A stretch of 64,000 nucleotides of DNA from positions 1 through 64,000 of the forward strand of contig NZ_SCTC01000007.1 in NCBI RefSeq assembly GCF_004299445.1, read 5' to 3'. A program made the position numbers and the translations under genes. The number at the start of each line of letters is the position of its first letter. The stretch's first letter is position 1. Source of the stretch: Phenylobacterium sp. (GTDB lineage: Bacteria; Pseudomonadota; Alphaproteobacteria; Caulobacterales; Caulobacteraceae). A model generated the notes under the pieces. The model was not told where the DNA came from and made no database searches. It worked only from the letters and a program-made list of their open reading frames with translations. This document shows positions 54,138-64,000 of the stretch, in pieces.

Positions 54138-54269
54138 ATGGCCCTACCCGTCTTGATCCACGTCAGCACAGCCCTGGCCCGCCAACGCGTCGCCGTCTGC
54201 CTGGGCTGGGAGCCGGCGTCCCACGTGCGTGGTCGAGAGAGCGACCGGGGTGCGCCCGGCCGCCCCTGA
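54138..54269 (+). pseudogene. Racemase C-terminal remnant
   Basis: A 43-codon open frame encodes MALPVLIHVSTALARQ and then [10 protein letters not shown], the C-terminal end of an Asp/Glu racemase, followed by an unrelated tail. It lacks the catalytic part. Its 3' half is 40/41 identical to the end of the racemase gene at 49094-49798, but the upstream codons differ, so it is not a simple recent copy of the same gene. It sits just beyond the exporter operon. Confidence 0.6.
54174..54214 (+). repeat. 41-bp direct repeat, copy 2 (in racemase remnant)
   Basis: This is the partner of 49736-49776 in the same orientation, 4.4 kb away, with one mismatch. It flanks the exporter operon on its right. 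Confidence 0.85.
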
Positions 54270-54275
54270 GGCCGA

Positions 54276-54911
54276 TCAGGCCAGGATCATCCGGCGACGG
54301 CGCACCATCGCGCCCACGCCGCCGAAGCCCATGATCATGAGCGCCCACGCGCCGGGTTCCGGCACCGCGCCCGCCTGCAGGGCGACGTTGTCGACCAGCA
54401 GGGCGGACGACATGCTGTTGTCGCCGTTGTTCCGCACGCCCGCTTCGAGGGTGTACTGGCCCGGGCCGAGGTTGGCGCTGAAGTGGGTCCAGCCGGTCGC
54501 GCCGTAGTCGCCGACACTGCCGACGCTGGCCGAGAACACGGTCTGCGACGTGTTGATGTCGAAGATCCGCACGTAGCTGTCGTCGTCATAGGGCATGTAG
54601 TCGAAAGCCAGGAACGCCGCGTCGCCCGAGAGCGTGCCGGCGGTCAGCAGGGTGAAGGTCTGGCTGAGCGTGGTGAAGATGCCCTCGCCCACACCGGCAT
54701 CGAGGCGGGCGAACACGTCGCCGTCGGTCGCCGTATAGTTGGCGCCCTGCGAGCTGCCGGCCGAGCCGACCACGGAGAGGAAGCCGTTCGTGGTCCAGCC
54801 GCTAAAGTCGAGCGTCTCGAAGCTGCCGTTGTCCAGAGCCAGCGCCTGGCCGCCCGCCATCGACAGTCCGACTGCAAGGGCGCCCGCCGCGAGGAGATTG
54901 CGAATGTTCAT
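54276..54911 (-). CDS. PEPxxWA-CTERM sorted extracellular protein
   Basis: The 211-residue protein has a signal peptide (about 1-25, ending GGQALA), a beta-rich mature domain with jelly-roll-like segments (NGSFETLDFSGW, GQYTLEAGVRNNGDN) and a C-terminal sorting signal: PEP motif VPEPGAWALMIMGFGGVGAM, then an Arg cluster RRRR. Such signals direct proteins to the exosortase system and the exopolysaccharide surface. No exosortase gene is in the window. ATG 54911 is chosen because it starts the signal peptide. Confidence 0.85.
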   Translation of the reverse strand: MNIRNLLAAGALAVGLSMAGGQALALDNGSFETLDFSGWTTNGFLSVVGSAGSSQGANYTATDGDVFARLDAGVGEGIFTTLSQTFTLLTAGTLSGDAAFLAFDYMPYDDDSYVRIFDINTSQTVFSASVGSVGDYGATGWTHFSANLGPGQYTLEAGVRNNGDNSMSSALLVDNVALQAGAVPEPGAWALMIMGFGGVGAMVRRRRMILA

Positions 54912-55022
54912 GGTGTCGTCGCTCAACGTCTATCCGCAGGGGACCACCCCCAAACGTCGGACGGACACTCTGCAAACACCTTGCCAGTCGCGGATGTCTC
55001 GATTTGACGCGCCCGGCAGCCT

Positions 55023-55874
55023 CTAGAGGCGATCCGCGCCGAACGTGTCGCACGCGCCCGGGTCGCCGGACTGCGCGCCCTTCCGGAACCAGCGCATGCG
55101 CTGTTCCGAACTGCCGTGGGTGAAGGCGTCGGGCATGACCTGGCCCTGCGACCGGCGCTGCAGCGTGTCGTCGCCCACCGCCGCGGCGGCGCGCAGGCCG
55201 TCCTCGATGTCGCGGGGGTCCAGCGCGACCTGCCCGCCCGAGACGGCCGAGGCGTTGGCCGCCCAGACCCCGGCATAGCAGTCCGCCTGCAGCTCCAGCC
55301 GCACTGAGCCGCTCTCGGCGCCCTTGGCGCCCATCCGCTGCGCCCGCTCGGAGGCGCCGGTCAGGTTCTGAACGTGGTGGCCGATCTCGTGCGCGATCAC
55401 ATAGGCCCGCGCCGCCTCGCCGCCCGCGCCGAACTTGGTCTCCAGCTCCTGCCAGAACGACAGGTCCAGATAGACCTTGCGATCGGCCGGGCAATAGAAC
55501 GGACCCATCGCGGACTGGCCCATCCCGCATCCGGTGCCGGTGGCCTGATCGTAGATCACGATCGAGTCCGGCGGACGGTAGGTCTGGCCGGCCTCCTTGA
55601 ACTTCAGCGTCCAGACCTGGTCGACGTTGGTCGACACCACGTCCACAAAGCGGCCGGCCTCGTCGGCGGGCGTGCCGCGCGCACCTTCCTGCTGCTGGGC
55701 CTGGGGCGAGACGCTGTTGACGACGCCCATGGTGGTGGACGGATCGATGCCGAAGAAGAAGTAGCCCGCCAGCGCCAGCACCACGCCGCCGATCCCCATG
55801 CCGCCAGTGGCCACCGCGCCCAGCCCGCGCCGGTCCTCGATGTTGCCGCCGCCCTCGCCGCCCTGCCAGCGCAT
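55023..55874 (-). CDS. ypfJ: Neutral zinc metallopeptidase, YpfJ family
   Basis: The 283-residue membrane-anchored peptidase starts with MRWQGGEGGGNIEDRRG, the family's conserved N terminus, followed by a membrane helix (about 23-42). The zinc site is HEIGHH (162-167), with a further ligand in ELQADCYAG downstream. The catalytic domain faces the periplasm. The ATG overlaps the upstream gene's stop by 1 bp, so it follows the small coiled-coil protein gene in an operon. Confidence 0.9.
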   Translation of the reverse strand: MRWQGGEGGGNIEDRRGLGAVATGGMGIGGVVLALAGYFFFGIDPSTTMGVVNSVSPQAQQQEGARGTPADEAGRFVDVVSTNVDQVWTLKFKEAGQTYRPPDSIVIYDQATGTGCGMGQSAMGPFYCPADRKVYLDLSFWQELETKFGAGGEAARAYVIAHEIGHHVQNLTGASERAQRMGAKGAESGSVRLELQADCYAGVWAANASAVSGGQVALDPRDIEDGLRAAAAVGDDTLQRRSQGQVMPDAFTHGSSEQRMRWFRKGAQSGDPGACDTFGADRL

Positions 55875-56218
55875 CAGCGACGGTTTCCGGCGGCGGCCTG
55901 GACTCGCCGGTTGGACTCGGCAAGCGCGGCGTCGGAGATCGAAGGAAACGCCGGCGTCACAACGGCGGCGGCGCGCACGGAGGGTTCGTAGCGAAGTTCA
56001 GACACGCGGGGCGCACTCCTCTGCAGGTCGGCCGCGCCCTGCTCGGCCCGCAGCCGGGCCTCCAGAGCCATCAGTTGGTTGGACTGGTCGATCAAGCGCC
56101 GCTGGGCCGCCTCCTGCTGGGCCCGCAGCTCGTCCAGCTGGAACTGCGACGACAGGGGCTGGGCCGCCGCCGGCGCGGCGACGGACAGGGCGAGAAGCGC
56201 AGCGATGGGAAGGCGCAT
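55874..56218 (-). CDS. Small secreted coiled-coil protein
   Basis: The 114-residue protein has a signal peptide (MRLPIAALLALSVAAPAAAQ) and a Gln/Glu/Ala-rich helical region (about 22-70, ELRAQQEAAQRRLIDQSNQ) likely to form a coiled coil; the tail is low-complexity. I recognise no family. ATG 56218 starts the signal peptide. It is co-transcribed with the metallopeptidase, with which it overlaps by 1 bp. Confidence 0.65.
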   Translation of the reverse strand: MRLPIAALLALSVAAPAAAQPLSSQFQLDELRAQQEAAQRRLIDQSNQLMALEARLRAEQGAADLQRSAPRVSELRYEPSVRAAAVVTPAFPSISDAALAESNRRVQAAAGNRR

Positions 56219-56251
56219 GAGCGTGACCATGCGCGACCAACGACTTCGAGG

Positions 56252-56815
56252 CTAGCGGCGTTCCACGGTGTAGCGGGCCAACTCCCGGCTGGGCTGCTCC
56301 CAGGTCGGCGCCAGCTCCAGGGCCTTGCGGAAGTCGAAATAGGCAGCCTTGAGGTTGTCGAGCCCCTCATAGGCGAGCGCGCGGTTGAAGTAGGCCTTCT
56401 CCGGCTCCTCCACCCCCATCTCCAGCGCCTTGTTGATGTCGGCCAGGCCCTCGGCGTAGCGCCGGGCGCCCACATGGGCCGCACCTCGGTTCACATAGGC
56501 CTCGCCGATGTCGGATTTGGTCTCGATCGCACGGTTGAAGTCGAACATCGCCGAGGCGAACTCCTTGCGCCGCAGCTTCAGGACTCCGCGATTCACGTAG
56601 GTCCCGGCGCGGTCGCGCAGGCTGAGCAGTTCGGTGTCCAGGGCCATGGTGCACAGGTCCTCGGACTTGGAGTCCGAGAGTCCGGTCAGCGCGGCCACCG
56701 AGCATTGGCGGGCCATGCCGCTGCCCAGGACGGTGACGGCGGCCTGTGCGCCGGACGCGGCGGCCAGCAGCGCCGCGCCGGCGGCGAAGGCGAGAAGATG
56801 CGAGGTCTTGAGCAT
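56252..56815 (-). CDS. Secreted tetratricopeptide-repeat protein
   Basis: The 187-residue protein has a signal peptide (cleaved near SGAQA, about 26) and about three TPR motifs between residues 70 and 175 (for example AYVNRGAAHVGARRYAEGLA and AYFNRALAYEGLDNLKAAYF). TPRs mediate protein-protein contacts; here in the periplasm. It precedes the coiled-coil/metallopeptidase pair with a 33-bp gap and may belong to the same operon. Confidence 0.85.
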   Translation of the reverse strand: MLKTSHLLAFAAGAALLAAASGAQAAVTVLGSGMARQCSVAALTGLSDSKSEDLCTMALDTELLSLRDRAGTYVNRGVLKLRRKEFASAMFDFNRAIETKSDIGEAYVNRGAAHVGARRYAEGLADINKALEMGVEEPEKAYFNRALAYEGLDNLKAAYFDFRKALELAPTWEQPSRELARYTVERR

Positions 56816-56915
56816 GGGGGAGCGCTCCGGAGCCTGAGGGATTTGCCCGTGAGGGTCCGCCTGTAACGACGTTGTGTCAATTCAACCCTGAGGCATCGCG
56901 CGCCGCGAACACGGG

Positions 56916-57797
56916 TTATCGCGAGCGGAAGCGCTGCAGTTCGCGGTTCAGGATGTAGACGCCGCTGCCCGCCACGATCACCGCCCCCACCAGGGTCAGC
57001 GGATGCGGCAGCTCGCCCCAGATCACCAGGCCCAGACCCGTGGCCCAGATCAGCTGAGTGTAGTCGAACGGCGCGATCACCCCGATAGGGGCCTGCCTCA
57101 GCGCCTCAGTCAGGAACAGCTGCCCCACCCCACCGATCAGGCCGGCCACGATCAGGAGGCCCAGGGTCATGGGGTCGGGTGTCACCCAGTGGAACATCGA
57201 CCCCACGGCGCCCAGCACGACGCCGCCCAGGGTGAAGTAGAAGACGATGGTTGGGCCTTTCTCGGTGTCCGAGATCTGGCGGATGGCCACCATGGCGCCA
57301 GCCGCGCCCAGGGCCGACAGGATGCCCAGCGTGACCCCCGGAACGTTCATCTCGCCCGGCACAGGGCGGGCCATGATCAGCACGCCGATGAAGCCCACGA
57401 ACACCGCCGCCCAGCGGTGACGGCCCACCTTTTCCGACAAGAGCAGCGCCGACAGCGCGGTCATGAACAGCGGCGAGGTGAACTGCAGCGCCGTGGCCTC
57501 GGTCAGCGGCAGGTACTGAACCGCCGAGAAGCCGCAGACCATGCCGGTCAGGCCCACGGTCGCCCGGATCAGATGCCCGAACGGCCGCTGGGTCTTCAGC
57601 ACGCTGAAGCCGGTGGTGCGCGCGATGTAGAGGCCCAGCGGCACGAACGCGAACAGGTTGCGGAAGAAGATGATCTCGAAGACCGGGATGCCTCGCTCGC
57701 CGGTGAACTTCACCAGCGCCGACAGGCAGGCCATGCACGCCATCGCCGCCACGCGGAAGGCGATGCCGAGGGCGACGTTCTGGGCGGGCGCGGTCAC
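56916..57797 (-). CDS. DMT-superfamily transporter with two EamA domains (first copy)
   Basis: The 293-residue inner-membrane protein has about ten helices as two EamA repeats (about 10-140 and 155-285). It resembles the RhaT/YddG-type exporters of amino acids and metabolites. The second EamA gene of the window follows on the same strand, but the two share only the fold, not close identity. The substrate is unknown. Confidence 0.88.
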   Translation of the reverse strand: MTAPAQNVALGIAFRVAAMACMACLSALVKFTGERGIPVFEIIFFRNLFAFVPLGLYIARTTGFSVLKTQRPFGHLIRATVGLTGMVCGFSAVQYLPLTEATALQFTSPLFMTALSALLLSEKVGRHRWAAVFVGFIGVLIMARPVPGEMNVPGVTLGILSALGAAGAMVAIRQISDTEKGPTIVFYFTLGGVVLGAVGSMFHWVTPDPMTLGLLIVAGLIGGVGQLFLTEALRQAPIGVIAPFDYTQLIWATGLGLVIWGELPHPLTLVGAVIVAGSGVYILNRELQRFRSR

Positions 57798-57857
57798 GGG
57801 CGCCCTTAGGCGGGACGATGGGCGCCTCCGTCAACCGCCACCTTCGCCGCAGCGGCT

Positions 57858-58700
57858 TCAGAGCCGCATGACGATCACGCCACAGACGATCGCGATGGCC
57901 GCCGCCCAGCGCCAGCGCCCCGCCGGCTCCTTCAACAGGAACACGCCGATCAGCATGGCGAACAGCACGCTGGTCTCGCGCAGCGCGGTGACCAGCGCCA
58001 CCGGCGCGCGGGTGAAGGCCCAAAGCACGATCCAGTACGAGCCCAGCGACAGGGCGCCGGCGGGCAGCCCCGTCCGCCAGCCCTGGAACAGCACCGCCGG
58101 CGCGCGCGGCCCGCGGGTCGCCATCGCATAGGCCAGCATCACCAGCCCGTCGGCCACGAACATCCAGAGGGCGAACGATGTCGCCGACCCCGCGATCCGC
58201 GCGCCCTGGGCGTCGGCCAGCGAGTAGGCCGCCACGAACCCAGCCGTGCCCAGGGCGTAGACCAGCGCAGGCCCCGGCAACCTGCCCAGGCCGGGGCCGC
58301 CTCGGAACGCCATCAGCGCGACGCCGCCCGCGATCAGCGCCACGGCCAGCGCGCCGGCCGGCGGCAGCGCCTCGTTCAGCAGGACGATCCCGCCCAGCGC
58401 CACCAGCGGCGGCGCCGCGCCGCGGGCCAGCGGATAAACCTGCGACAGATCTCCGTGCTGGTAGGCGCGGATCAGGAACAGCTTGTAGCCCGTGTGCAGC
58501 AGCGCCGAGCCTACCACCCAGGGCCAGGCCGCAGCCGCGGGCATCGGGAAGAACGGCAGGAGCAGGAGCGCCAGCCCGCTCTGGGTCATCGACAGCACCA
58601 GGATCGACGAGAACCGGTCCAGGCCCACGCGCACCACGGCGTTCCAGCCCGCATGCATCAGCGCAGCGACCAGGACGGCGGCGAAGGCGACAGTGTCCAA
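57858..58700 (-). CDS. DMT-superfamily transporter with two EamA domains (second copy)
   Basis: At 280 residues this has about ten membrane helices, with VLVAALMHAGWNAVVRVG at the N terminus typical of EamA proteins related to drug/metabolite exporters. The start TTG 58700 has GAGG 7 bp upstream and gives a normal N terminus; a TTG at 58742 would add a charged leader without a ribosome-binding site. It is 60 bp upstream of the first EamA gene on the same strand. Confidence 0.85.
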   Translation of the reverse strand: MDTVAFAAVLVAALMHAGWNAVVRVGLDRFSSILVLSMTQSGLALLLLPFFPMPAAAAWPWVVGSALLHTGYKLFLIRAYQHGDLSQVYPLARGAAPPLVALGGIVLLNEALPPAGALAVALIAGGVALMAFRGGPGLGRLPGPALVYALGTAGFVAAYSLADAQGARIAGSATSFALWMFVADGLVMLAYAMATRGPRAPAVLFQGWRTGLPAGALSLGSYWIVLWAFTRAPVALVTALRETSVLFAMLIGVFLLKEPAGRWRWAAAIAIVCGVIVMRL

Positions 58701-58765
58701 CGGCTTGCCTCGGTGCGCGGCGGGGCGCTCACTGTCGGCCAAAAGAAGGATTCGGGGGAACGCCG

Positions 58766-59185
58766 ATGTCGCAAACGATTCTGCAGCCCGTCGTCGCGCT
58801 GCTCGCCTGGTCGATGGTCATGTGGGCCTGGCTCTACGCCACGCGCATCCCGGCCATCGCGAAGGCCAAGGTGGCGATGGAGCCGTCGATGACCACCGCC
58901 GACCTGAACCAGCACCTGCCCGCCAGCGTCCGGTGGAAGGCCGACAACTACAACCACCTGATGGAGCAGCCGACGCTGTTCTATGCGGTGGCGCTGACCC
59001 TGGCGCTCCTGGACCAGGGGCACGGCGTGAACACCTGGATAGCGTGGGGCTACGTGGCCTTGCGCGTCGTGCACAGCCTGGTCCAGGCGCTGACCAACGT
59101 GATCCTGGTGCGCTTCCTGGTGTTCATGGTGAGCTCGCTCGCCCTGCTGGCGCTGGTGCTGCACGCCGCGTTGGCGGTGTTCTAG
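58766..59185 (+). CDS. MAPEG-family membrane protein
   Basis: The 139-residue protein has four membrane helices and the MAPEG signature region NYNHLMEQPTLFYAVALTLA, with Arg/Asn residues that bind glutathione in eicosanoid/glutathione-transferase relatives. Bacterial members may conjugate or detoxify lipophilic electrophiles. GGGGGAA precedes the ATG. It is divergent from the EamA genes. Confidence 0.9.
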   Translation: MSQTILQPVVALLAWSMVMWAWLYATRIPAIAKAKVAMEPSMTTADLNQHLPASVRWKADNYNHLMEQPTLFYAVALTLALLDQGHGVNTWIAWGYVALRVVHSLVQALTNVILVRFLVFMVSSLALLALVLHAALAVF

Positions 59186-59222
59186 CCGCGAGGCTAAGCT
59201 CTCGAAAAATGGGAGGCCGCAC

Positions 59223-60008
59223 GTGGCGCGCAAGCTGGTCGATCTGTCGATCCCGATCACGAACGACATCGTCTCCGACCCGGAGGTAATGCGGCCGCAG
59301 GTCACCTACTCCCGCCACAAGGAGACGGTGGGCCAGATCGCCTCGTTCTTCCCCGGCCTGACCGCCGAGGACCTGCCCGACGGCGAGGGCTGGGCGGTGG
59401 AGCAGGTGCGGCTGTCCACCCACAACGGCACCCACATGGATGCCCCGTGGCACTTCCATTCCACCACCGACCAGGCCGGGACCAGCCGTGCGGCGCCGAC
59501 CATCGACGAGGGCCCGCTCGAGTATTTCCTCCAGCCCGGCGTGAAGCTGGACTTCCGCCATTTCGAGGACGGCTATGTCGCCACCGCCGCCGACGTCGAG
59601 GCCGAGCTCAAACGCATCGGCCATGAGCTCCAGCCGCTGGATATCGTGTTGGTCAACACCGCCGCCGGCGCCGCCTACGGCGACCCGAACTACATCCACA
59701 AGGGCTGCGGCATGGGCGAGGAAGCGACCCTCTACCTCACCGAGCGCGGCGTGAAGGTGGTGGGCACCGACGCCTGGTCCTGGGACGCGCCGTTCTCGCA
59801 CACGGCGAAGAAGTGGGCCGAAACCCACGACCCCAAGATCATCTGGGAAGGCCACAAGGCCGGCCGCCTGCGCGAGTATTACCAGATCGAGAAGCTGACC
59901 AACCTGGAGGCGCTGCCCGCCGACGGGTTCACGCTGTCGTGCTTCCCGGTGAAGATCGCGGGGGCGTCGGCGGGCTGGATTCGCGCGGTGGCGATCTTCG
60001 ATAGCTGA
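59223..60008 (+). CDS. Cyclase-family metal hydrolase (kynurenine-formamidase-like)
   Basis: The 261-residue enzyme has the cyclase-family signature HNGTHMDAPWH (His67-His77), whose His/Asp residues bind a metal, and the downstream DAWSWDAPFSHT. Relatives include kynurenine formamidase and isatin hydrolase, which hydrolyse aryl formamides or lactams. The substrate is unknown. GTG 59223 has GGGAGG upstream. It follows the MAPEG gene by 37 bp. Confidence 0.86.
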   Translation: MARKLVDLSIPITNDIVSDPEVMRPQVTYSRHKETVGQIASFFPGLTAEDLPDGEGWAVEQVRLSTHNGTHMDAPWHFHSTTDQAGTSRAAPTIDEGPLEYFLQPGVKLDFRHFEDGYVATAADVEAELKRIGHELQPLDIVLVNTAAGAAYGDPNYIHKGCGMGEEATLYLTERGVKVVGTDAWSWDAPFSHTAKKWAETHDPKIIWEGHKAGRLREYYQIEKLTNLEALPADGFTLSCFPVKIAGASAGWIRAVAIFDS

Positions 60009-60010
60009 GG

Positions 60011-60391
60011 CTATCCCGCTGTCGTCTGCCGCGCATAGTCTTCGGCGTCGAACCAGCCGCGGGAGAGCCTCACCAATCCCGCGTCGTCCAGATCCCACTC
60101 CTCCCAACCGACCACTTCCAGCCGGTTGCCGGTCGCCGCGTGGGTTCCGGTGAAAGTCCACAGGTAGACCACGTGCCTGCCGGATGCGCGGACTCCGTCG
60201 CAGGCGAGCGACAGGTCCGGCACATCGGCGAAAAAGCCGGCGGCCATCTCGGCGACGCCCGCGCGACCCGTCCAGGGCGGGCCGCCATTGATGATGATGA
60301 CACCGTCTTCGGTGAAGAACGCCGCGACCGCCTCAGGCCGGCCCGTGTTCCACCCAGCGGTGTAGGCCGCCGCGATCGCCCGGGGGTCCAT
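60011..60391 (-). CDS. NTF2-like/SnoaL-type protein
   Basis: The 126-residue protein has the NTF2-like fold: an N-terminal helix (AIAAAYTAGWNTGRPEAVAAFF), EDGVIIINGGPPWTGRAGVAE and C-terminal strands (YLWTFTGTHAATGNRLEVVGW). Such proteins serve as small enzymes or binding domains. It begins right after S-formylglutathione hydrolase and is probably the last gene of the formaldehyde operon. GTG 60397, overlapping the upstream stop (GTGA), is an alternative start. Confidence 0.8.
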   Translation of the reverse strand: MDPRAIAAAYTAGWNTGRPEAVAAFFTEDGVIIINGGPPWTGRAGVAEMAAGFFADVPDLSLACDGVRASGRHVVYLWTFTGTHAATGNRLEVVGWEEWDLDDAGLVRLSRGWFDAEDYARQTTAG

Positions 60392-60393
60392 CG

Positions 60394-61250
60394 TCACGAT
60401 GTCACGCCCTGGAGCCGTTCGGCGTGCCAGCGAAGGTGGTCCTCCATGAAGCTGGCGATGAAATAATAGCTGTGGTCGTAGCCGGGCTGGCGGCGGAGCG
60501 TCAGGCGCACGCCGGCCTTGCGGCAGGCGGCCTCGAGCAGGTCCGGCTTCAGCTGGCCTTCGAGGAAGTTGTCGGCCTCGCCCTGGTCGACCAGCAGCTC
60601 GGGCACGCGCGCGCCGTCGTCCAGCAAAGCGGTGGCGTCGTACCGGCGCCACGCGGCGCGATCCGGGCCCAGGTAGCCGCCCAGCGCCTTCTCGCCCCAC
60701 GGGCAGCGCATGGGCGAGCTGATCGGCGCGAAGGCCGAGACCGATTTCCAGCGGCCGGGAGTCTTCAGCGCCAGCGTCAGCGCGCCGTGCCCGCCCATCG
60801 AGTGGCCCGTCAGGCCTTGGCGAGCCATGTCGACCGGGAAGTTCGCGGCGATCACCTCCGGCAGCTCGGAGACGATGTAGCTCTCCATCCGGTAGTTCGC
60901 CGCCCACGACGCCTGGGTGGCGTCCACGTAGAAGCCCGCGCCCAGGCCGAAGTCGTAGGCGCCCTCGGGGTCGTCGGGCACGCCCTCGCCCCGGGGACTG
61001 CTATCCGGCGCCACGAAGATCAGGCCCAGCTCGGCGCACGCCCGCTGGAACTGGCCCTTCTCGGTGACATTGGCGTAGGTGCAGGTCAGGCCCGACAGGT
61101 ACCAGACCACCGGCAGCCGGGCTCCCGCCTCGGCCGCCTGGGGCGGCAGGAAGACGCTGAAGGTCATCGGCGTCTTCGTCTCGCGGCTCTGGTGGCGATA
61201 GACCCCCTGGACGCCGCCGAACATGCGGTTGGTGGAGACCGTCTCCAGGC

Positions 61251-61254
<4 letters not shown>
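60394..61254 (-). CDS. fghA: S-formylglutathione hydrolase
   Basis: The 286-residue esterase hydrolyses S-formylglutathione to formate and glutathione, the second step of glutathione-dependent formaldehyde oxidation. It has Ser152 in GHSMGGHG, an acid Asp in [10 protein letters not shown] and a His in GYDHSYYF. The [19 protein letters not shown] terminus is conserved in the family. TTG 61254 overlaps the adhC stop by 4 bp, giving translational coupling. Confidence 0.93.
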
Positions 61255-62360
<1,106 letters not shown>

Positions 62361-62433
62361 GGGTTTTCCCTCGACTCGTTCGGCGGCGGGCGCCTTTTTC
62401 CAGAAACGGATGATCATGTGAAGGCGATTGCGC

Positions 62434-64000
62434 GTGGCGGCCAACTCTCTTGATGCCCGGACCGAGGAACTGCTCGCGCAGCTGACGCTGGAGGAGAAGG
62501 TCCGCCTGCTGGCCGGCGCCAGCTCGTTCTCGCTGCACGGCATCGAGCGGCTGGGCATCCCGTCGCTCAACATGACCGATGGCCCCACCGGCGTGCGCTC
62601 GATCAAGGGCGTGCCCGCAACGGTCTTCCCGGTGGGCGTGGCGGTCGCCGCGACCTGGAACCCCGAGACCGCCCGCGAGGTCGCCGCGGCGATTGGCCGG
62701 GAAGCGCATGCCCTGGGCGACCAGGTGGTGCTGGCCCCCACGATCAACATCATGCGCATCCCCACCTGGGGCCGGAACTTCGAGAGCTATTCCGAGGACC
62801 CCTACCTGGCCGGCGTGATGGGCGTGGCCTATGTCCATGGCCTGCAGGGCGAAGGCGTCGGCGCCTCGCTGAAGCACTACGCGGCCAACAACCAGGAGCT
62901 GGAGCGCTTCGAGGTGGACGCCCGCATCGACGAGCGGACCCTTCGCGAGATCTACCTCTCGGCCTTCGAGCGGGTGGTGAAGCAGGCCGATCCGTGGACC
63001 GTCATGGCCTCGTACAACCGCCTGAACGGAACCCACGCTTCGCAGCATCGCGGCCTGCTCACCGACATCCTGAAGGACGAGTGGGGCTATGAGGGCATGG
63101 TCGTCTCGGACTGGACGGCGGTGCGCTCGACCGCGCCCTCGGCCAACGCCGGGATGGACCTGGAGATGCCCGGGCCGGCCAAGTGGTTCGGCGACAAGCT
63201 GCTGGCGCTCGTCGGGACCGATGTGGCCGAGGCCCAGGTCGACGACAATGCGCGGCGCGTTCTGCGGCTGATCGTGCGTTCGGGTCTGATGGACGGGCCC
63301 CGGCCCGCGGGCGAGCTCAGGTCGGCGCGCCACAAGGCCATCGCCTTCGAGGCGGCCTGCGAGGCCATGACGCTGCTGAAGAACGAGGGCGGCCTACTTC
63401 CGCTTCGGCCAGGCCTGAAGCGGGTGGCGCTGATCGGCCCCAATGCGATCCGGACGTTGTTCCAGGGTGGCGGCAGCTCCCAGGTGACCACCGACGAGAC
63501 GCGCACCCTGGCCGAAGGCCTGGCCGCCGCCCTGGGCCCCGACGTGGCCCTCGCCGTGCACAAGGGCGTCGACAACGATCCCTACCCGCCCCCCGCCGAC
63601 CGGCGCCAATTCAGCCCGACCGAGACTCGCGAGACCGAGGGCCTGAAGGCCGAGTACTTCCCGACGGCGGATCTCTCGGGCGAACCCAATAGCTCCGGCG
63701 TCGAACGGCACATGGTGCGCTGGGTCGCCGGCGCGATGGCCACGGCGCGTCGGCCCGCGTACGGCGCGTTCCGCTGGAGTGGCTGGTTCTGGCCCGAGCA
63801 GTCGGGAACCTACGAGTTCGGCCTGCGCGGCACGGGGGTGGGCCGGCTGTCGCTGGACGGGGCGCTGCTGATCGGACCCGACACCCTGGCGAAGGCCGAC
63901 CGCTACGACGTCACCGGACAGATCGTGCCGCGCCGCCTTGCAACCTGTGAGTTGGAGGCCGGGCGCGGCTATCCGATCGAACTGGAATACGTCCCCGCCC
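62434..64000 (+). CDS. GH3 beta-glucosidase with PA14 domain (3' end outside window)
   Basis: The 522 visible residues form a family 3 glycoside hydrolase. The first domain has [11 protein letters not shown] and the catalytic nucleophile Asp226 in VVSDWTAV. The second (alpha/beta) domain starts near 300, and a PA14 domain (about 402-522, [32 protein letters not shown]) is inserted in it, as in many beta-glucosidases. The right window edge cuts it. No signal peptide is seen, so it may be cytoplasmic. The start is GTG 62434 with GAAGG upstream; TTG 62428 is an alternative. Confidence 0.9.
   Translation, partial: MAANSLDARTEELLAQLTLEEKVRLLAGASSFSLHGIERLGIPSLNMTDGPTGVRSIKGVPATVFPVGVAVAATWNPETAREVAAAIGREAHALGDQVVLAPTINIMRIPTWGRNFESYSEDPYLAGVMGVAYVHGLQGEGVGASLKHYAANNQELERFEVDARIDERTLREIYLSAFERVVKQADPWTVMASYNRLNGTHASQHRGLLTDILKDEWGYEGMVVSDWTAVRSTAPSANAGMDLEMPGPAKWFGDKLLALVGTDVAEAQVDDNARRVLRLIVRSGLMDGPRPAGELRSARHKAIAFEAACEAMTLLKNEGGLLPLRPGLKRVALIGPNAIRTLFQGGGSSQVTTDETRTLAEGLAAALGPDVALAVHKGVDNDPYPPPADRRQFSPTETRETEGLKAEYFPTADLSGEPNSSGVERHMVRWVAGAMATARRPAYGAFRWSGWFWPEQSGTYEFGLRGTGVGRLSLDGALLIGPDTLAKADRYDVTGQIVPRRLATCELEAGRGYPIELEYVPA

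Overview
The window is a 64 kb piece of a GC-rich alphaproteobacterial chromosome, most likely from the Caulobacterales (Caulobacter or Phenylobacterium type). This rests on the strong third-position GC bias, the frequent GTG and TTG starts, a TCTAGAGCGCG-type palindromic repeat, a PEPxxWA-CTERM protein, two HWE-family histidine kinases and an EcfG-type (GGAAC-N16-CGTT) promoter. No rRNA, tRNA, CRISPR array, transposase or phage gene is visible. The content is chromosomal housekeeping mixed with many catabolic enzymes.

Layout. 0-4 kb: the 5' part of a globin-coupled chemoreceptor, then a YtrA-type regulator/slipin/secreted hydrolase operon. 4-11 kb: a catabolic block with an extradiol-type VOC protein, a GntR/FCD regulator, an FAH-family hydrolase, a Baeyer-Villiger-type monooxygenase, a secreted lactonase-like metallohydrolase and an acyl-CoA synthetase. 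11-14.2 kb: two paralogous aldo-keto reductases around a 2-oxoglutarate/Fe(II) oxygenase. 14.2-16.6 kb: peptidase E, DUF4180, an alpha/beta hydrolase and a small HTH regulator with its own operator. 16.7-24 kb: a lipoprotein, an aminotransferase, an MHS-type transporter, a TauD-family dioxygenase, a limonene-epoxide-hydrolase-like protein, CobS and a secreted protein of unknown function.

24-35 kb: UvrC; an HWE kinase broken by an 11-G tract; a long-chain acyl-CoA synthetase; a predicted general-stress membrane protein; FKBP and OmpA-type lipoproteins; a TonB-like proline-rich protein; a second HWE kinase. 35-45 kb: a quinone-oxidoreductase-like protein, a nine-repeat glycine-zipper surface protein, a cytochrome P450, a metallohydrolase, and the classic tesA/ybbA/ybbP arrangement. 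45-54 kb: thiC under a TPP riboswitch, tandem DUF6491 proteins, a D-cysteine desulfhydrase/racemase pair, and an ATPase/FtsX-permease/HlyD-adaptor export operon. That operon is bracketed by 41-bp direct repeats, one of them inside a racemase remnant. 54-64 kb: a PEPxxWA-CTERM protein, a neutral zinc metallopeptidase, a TPR protein, two EamA transporters, MAPEG, a cyclase, a glutathione-dependent formaldehyde operon (adhC-fghA-NTF2), and the start of a GH3/PA14 beta-glucosidase cut by the right edge.

The observations most worth following are the poly-G frameshift in a sensor kinase, the direct repeats around the exporter operon, the GYYDxxGRW repeat protein, the stress-sigma promoter, two intergenic regions that end in intrinsic terminators without an upstream gene, and the self-operator architectures of the two small regulators. 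All functional assignments come from reading motifs; no database search was run.
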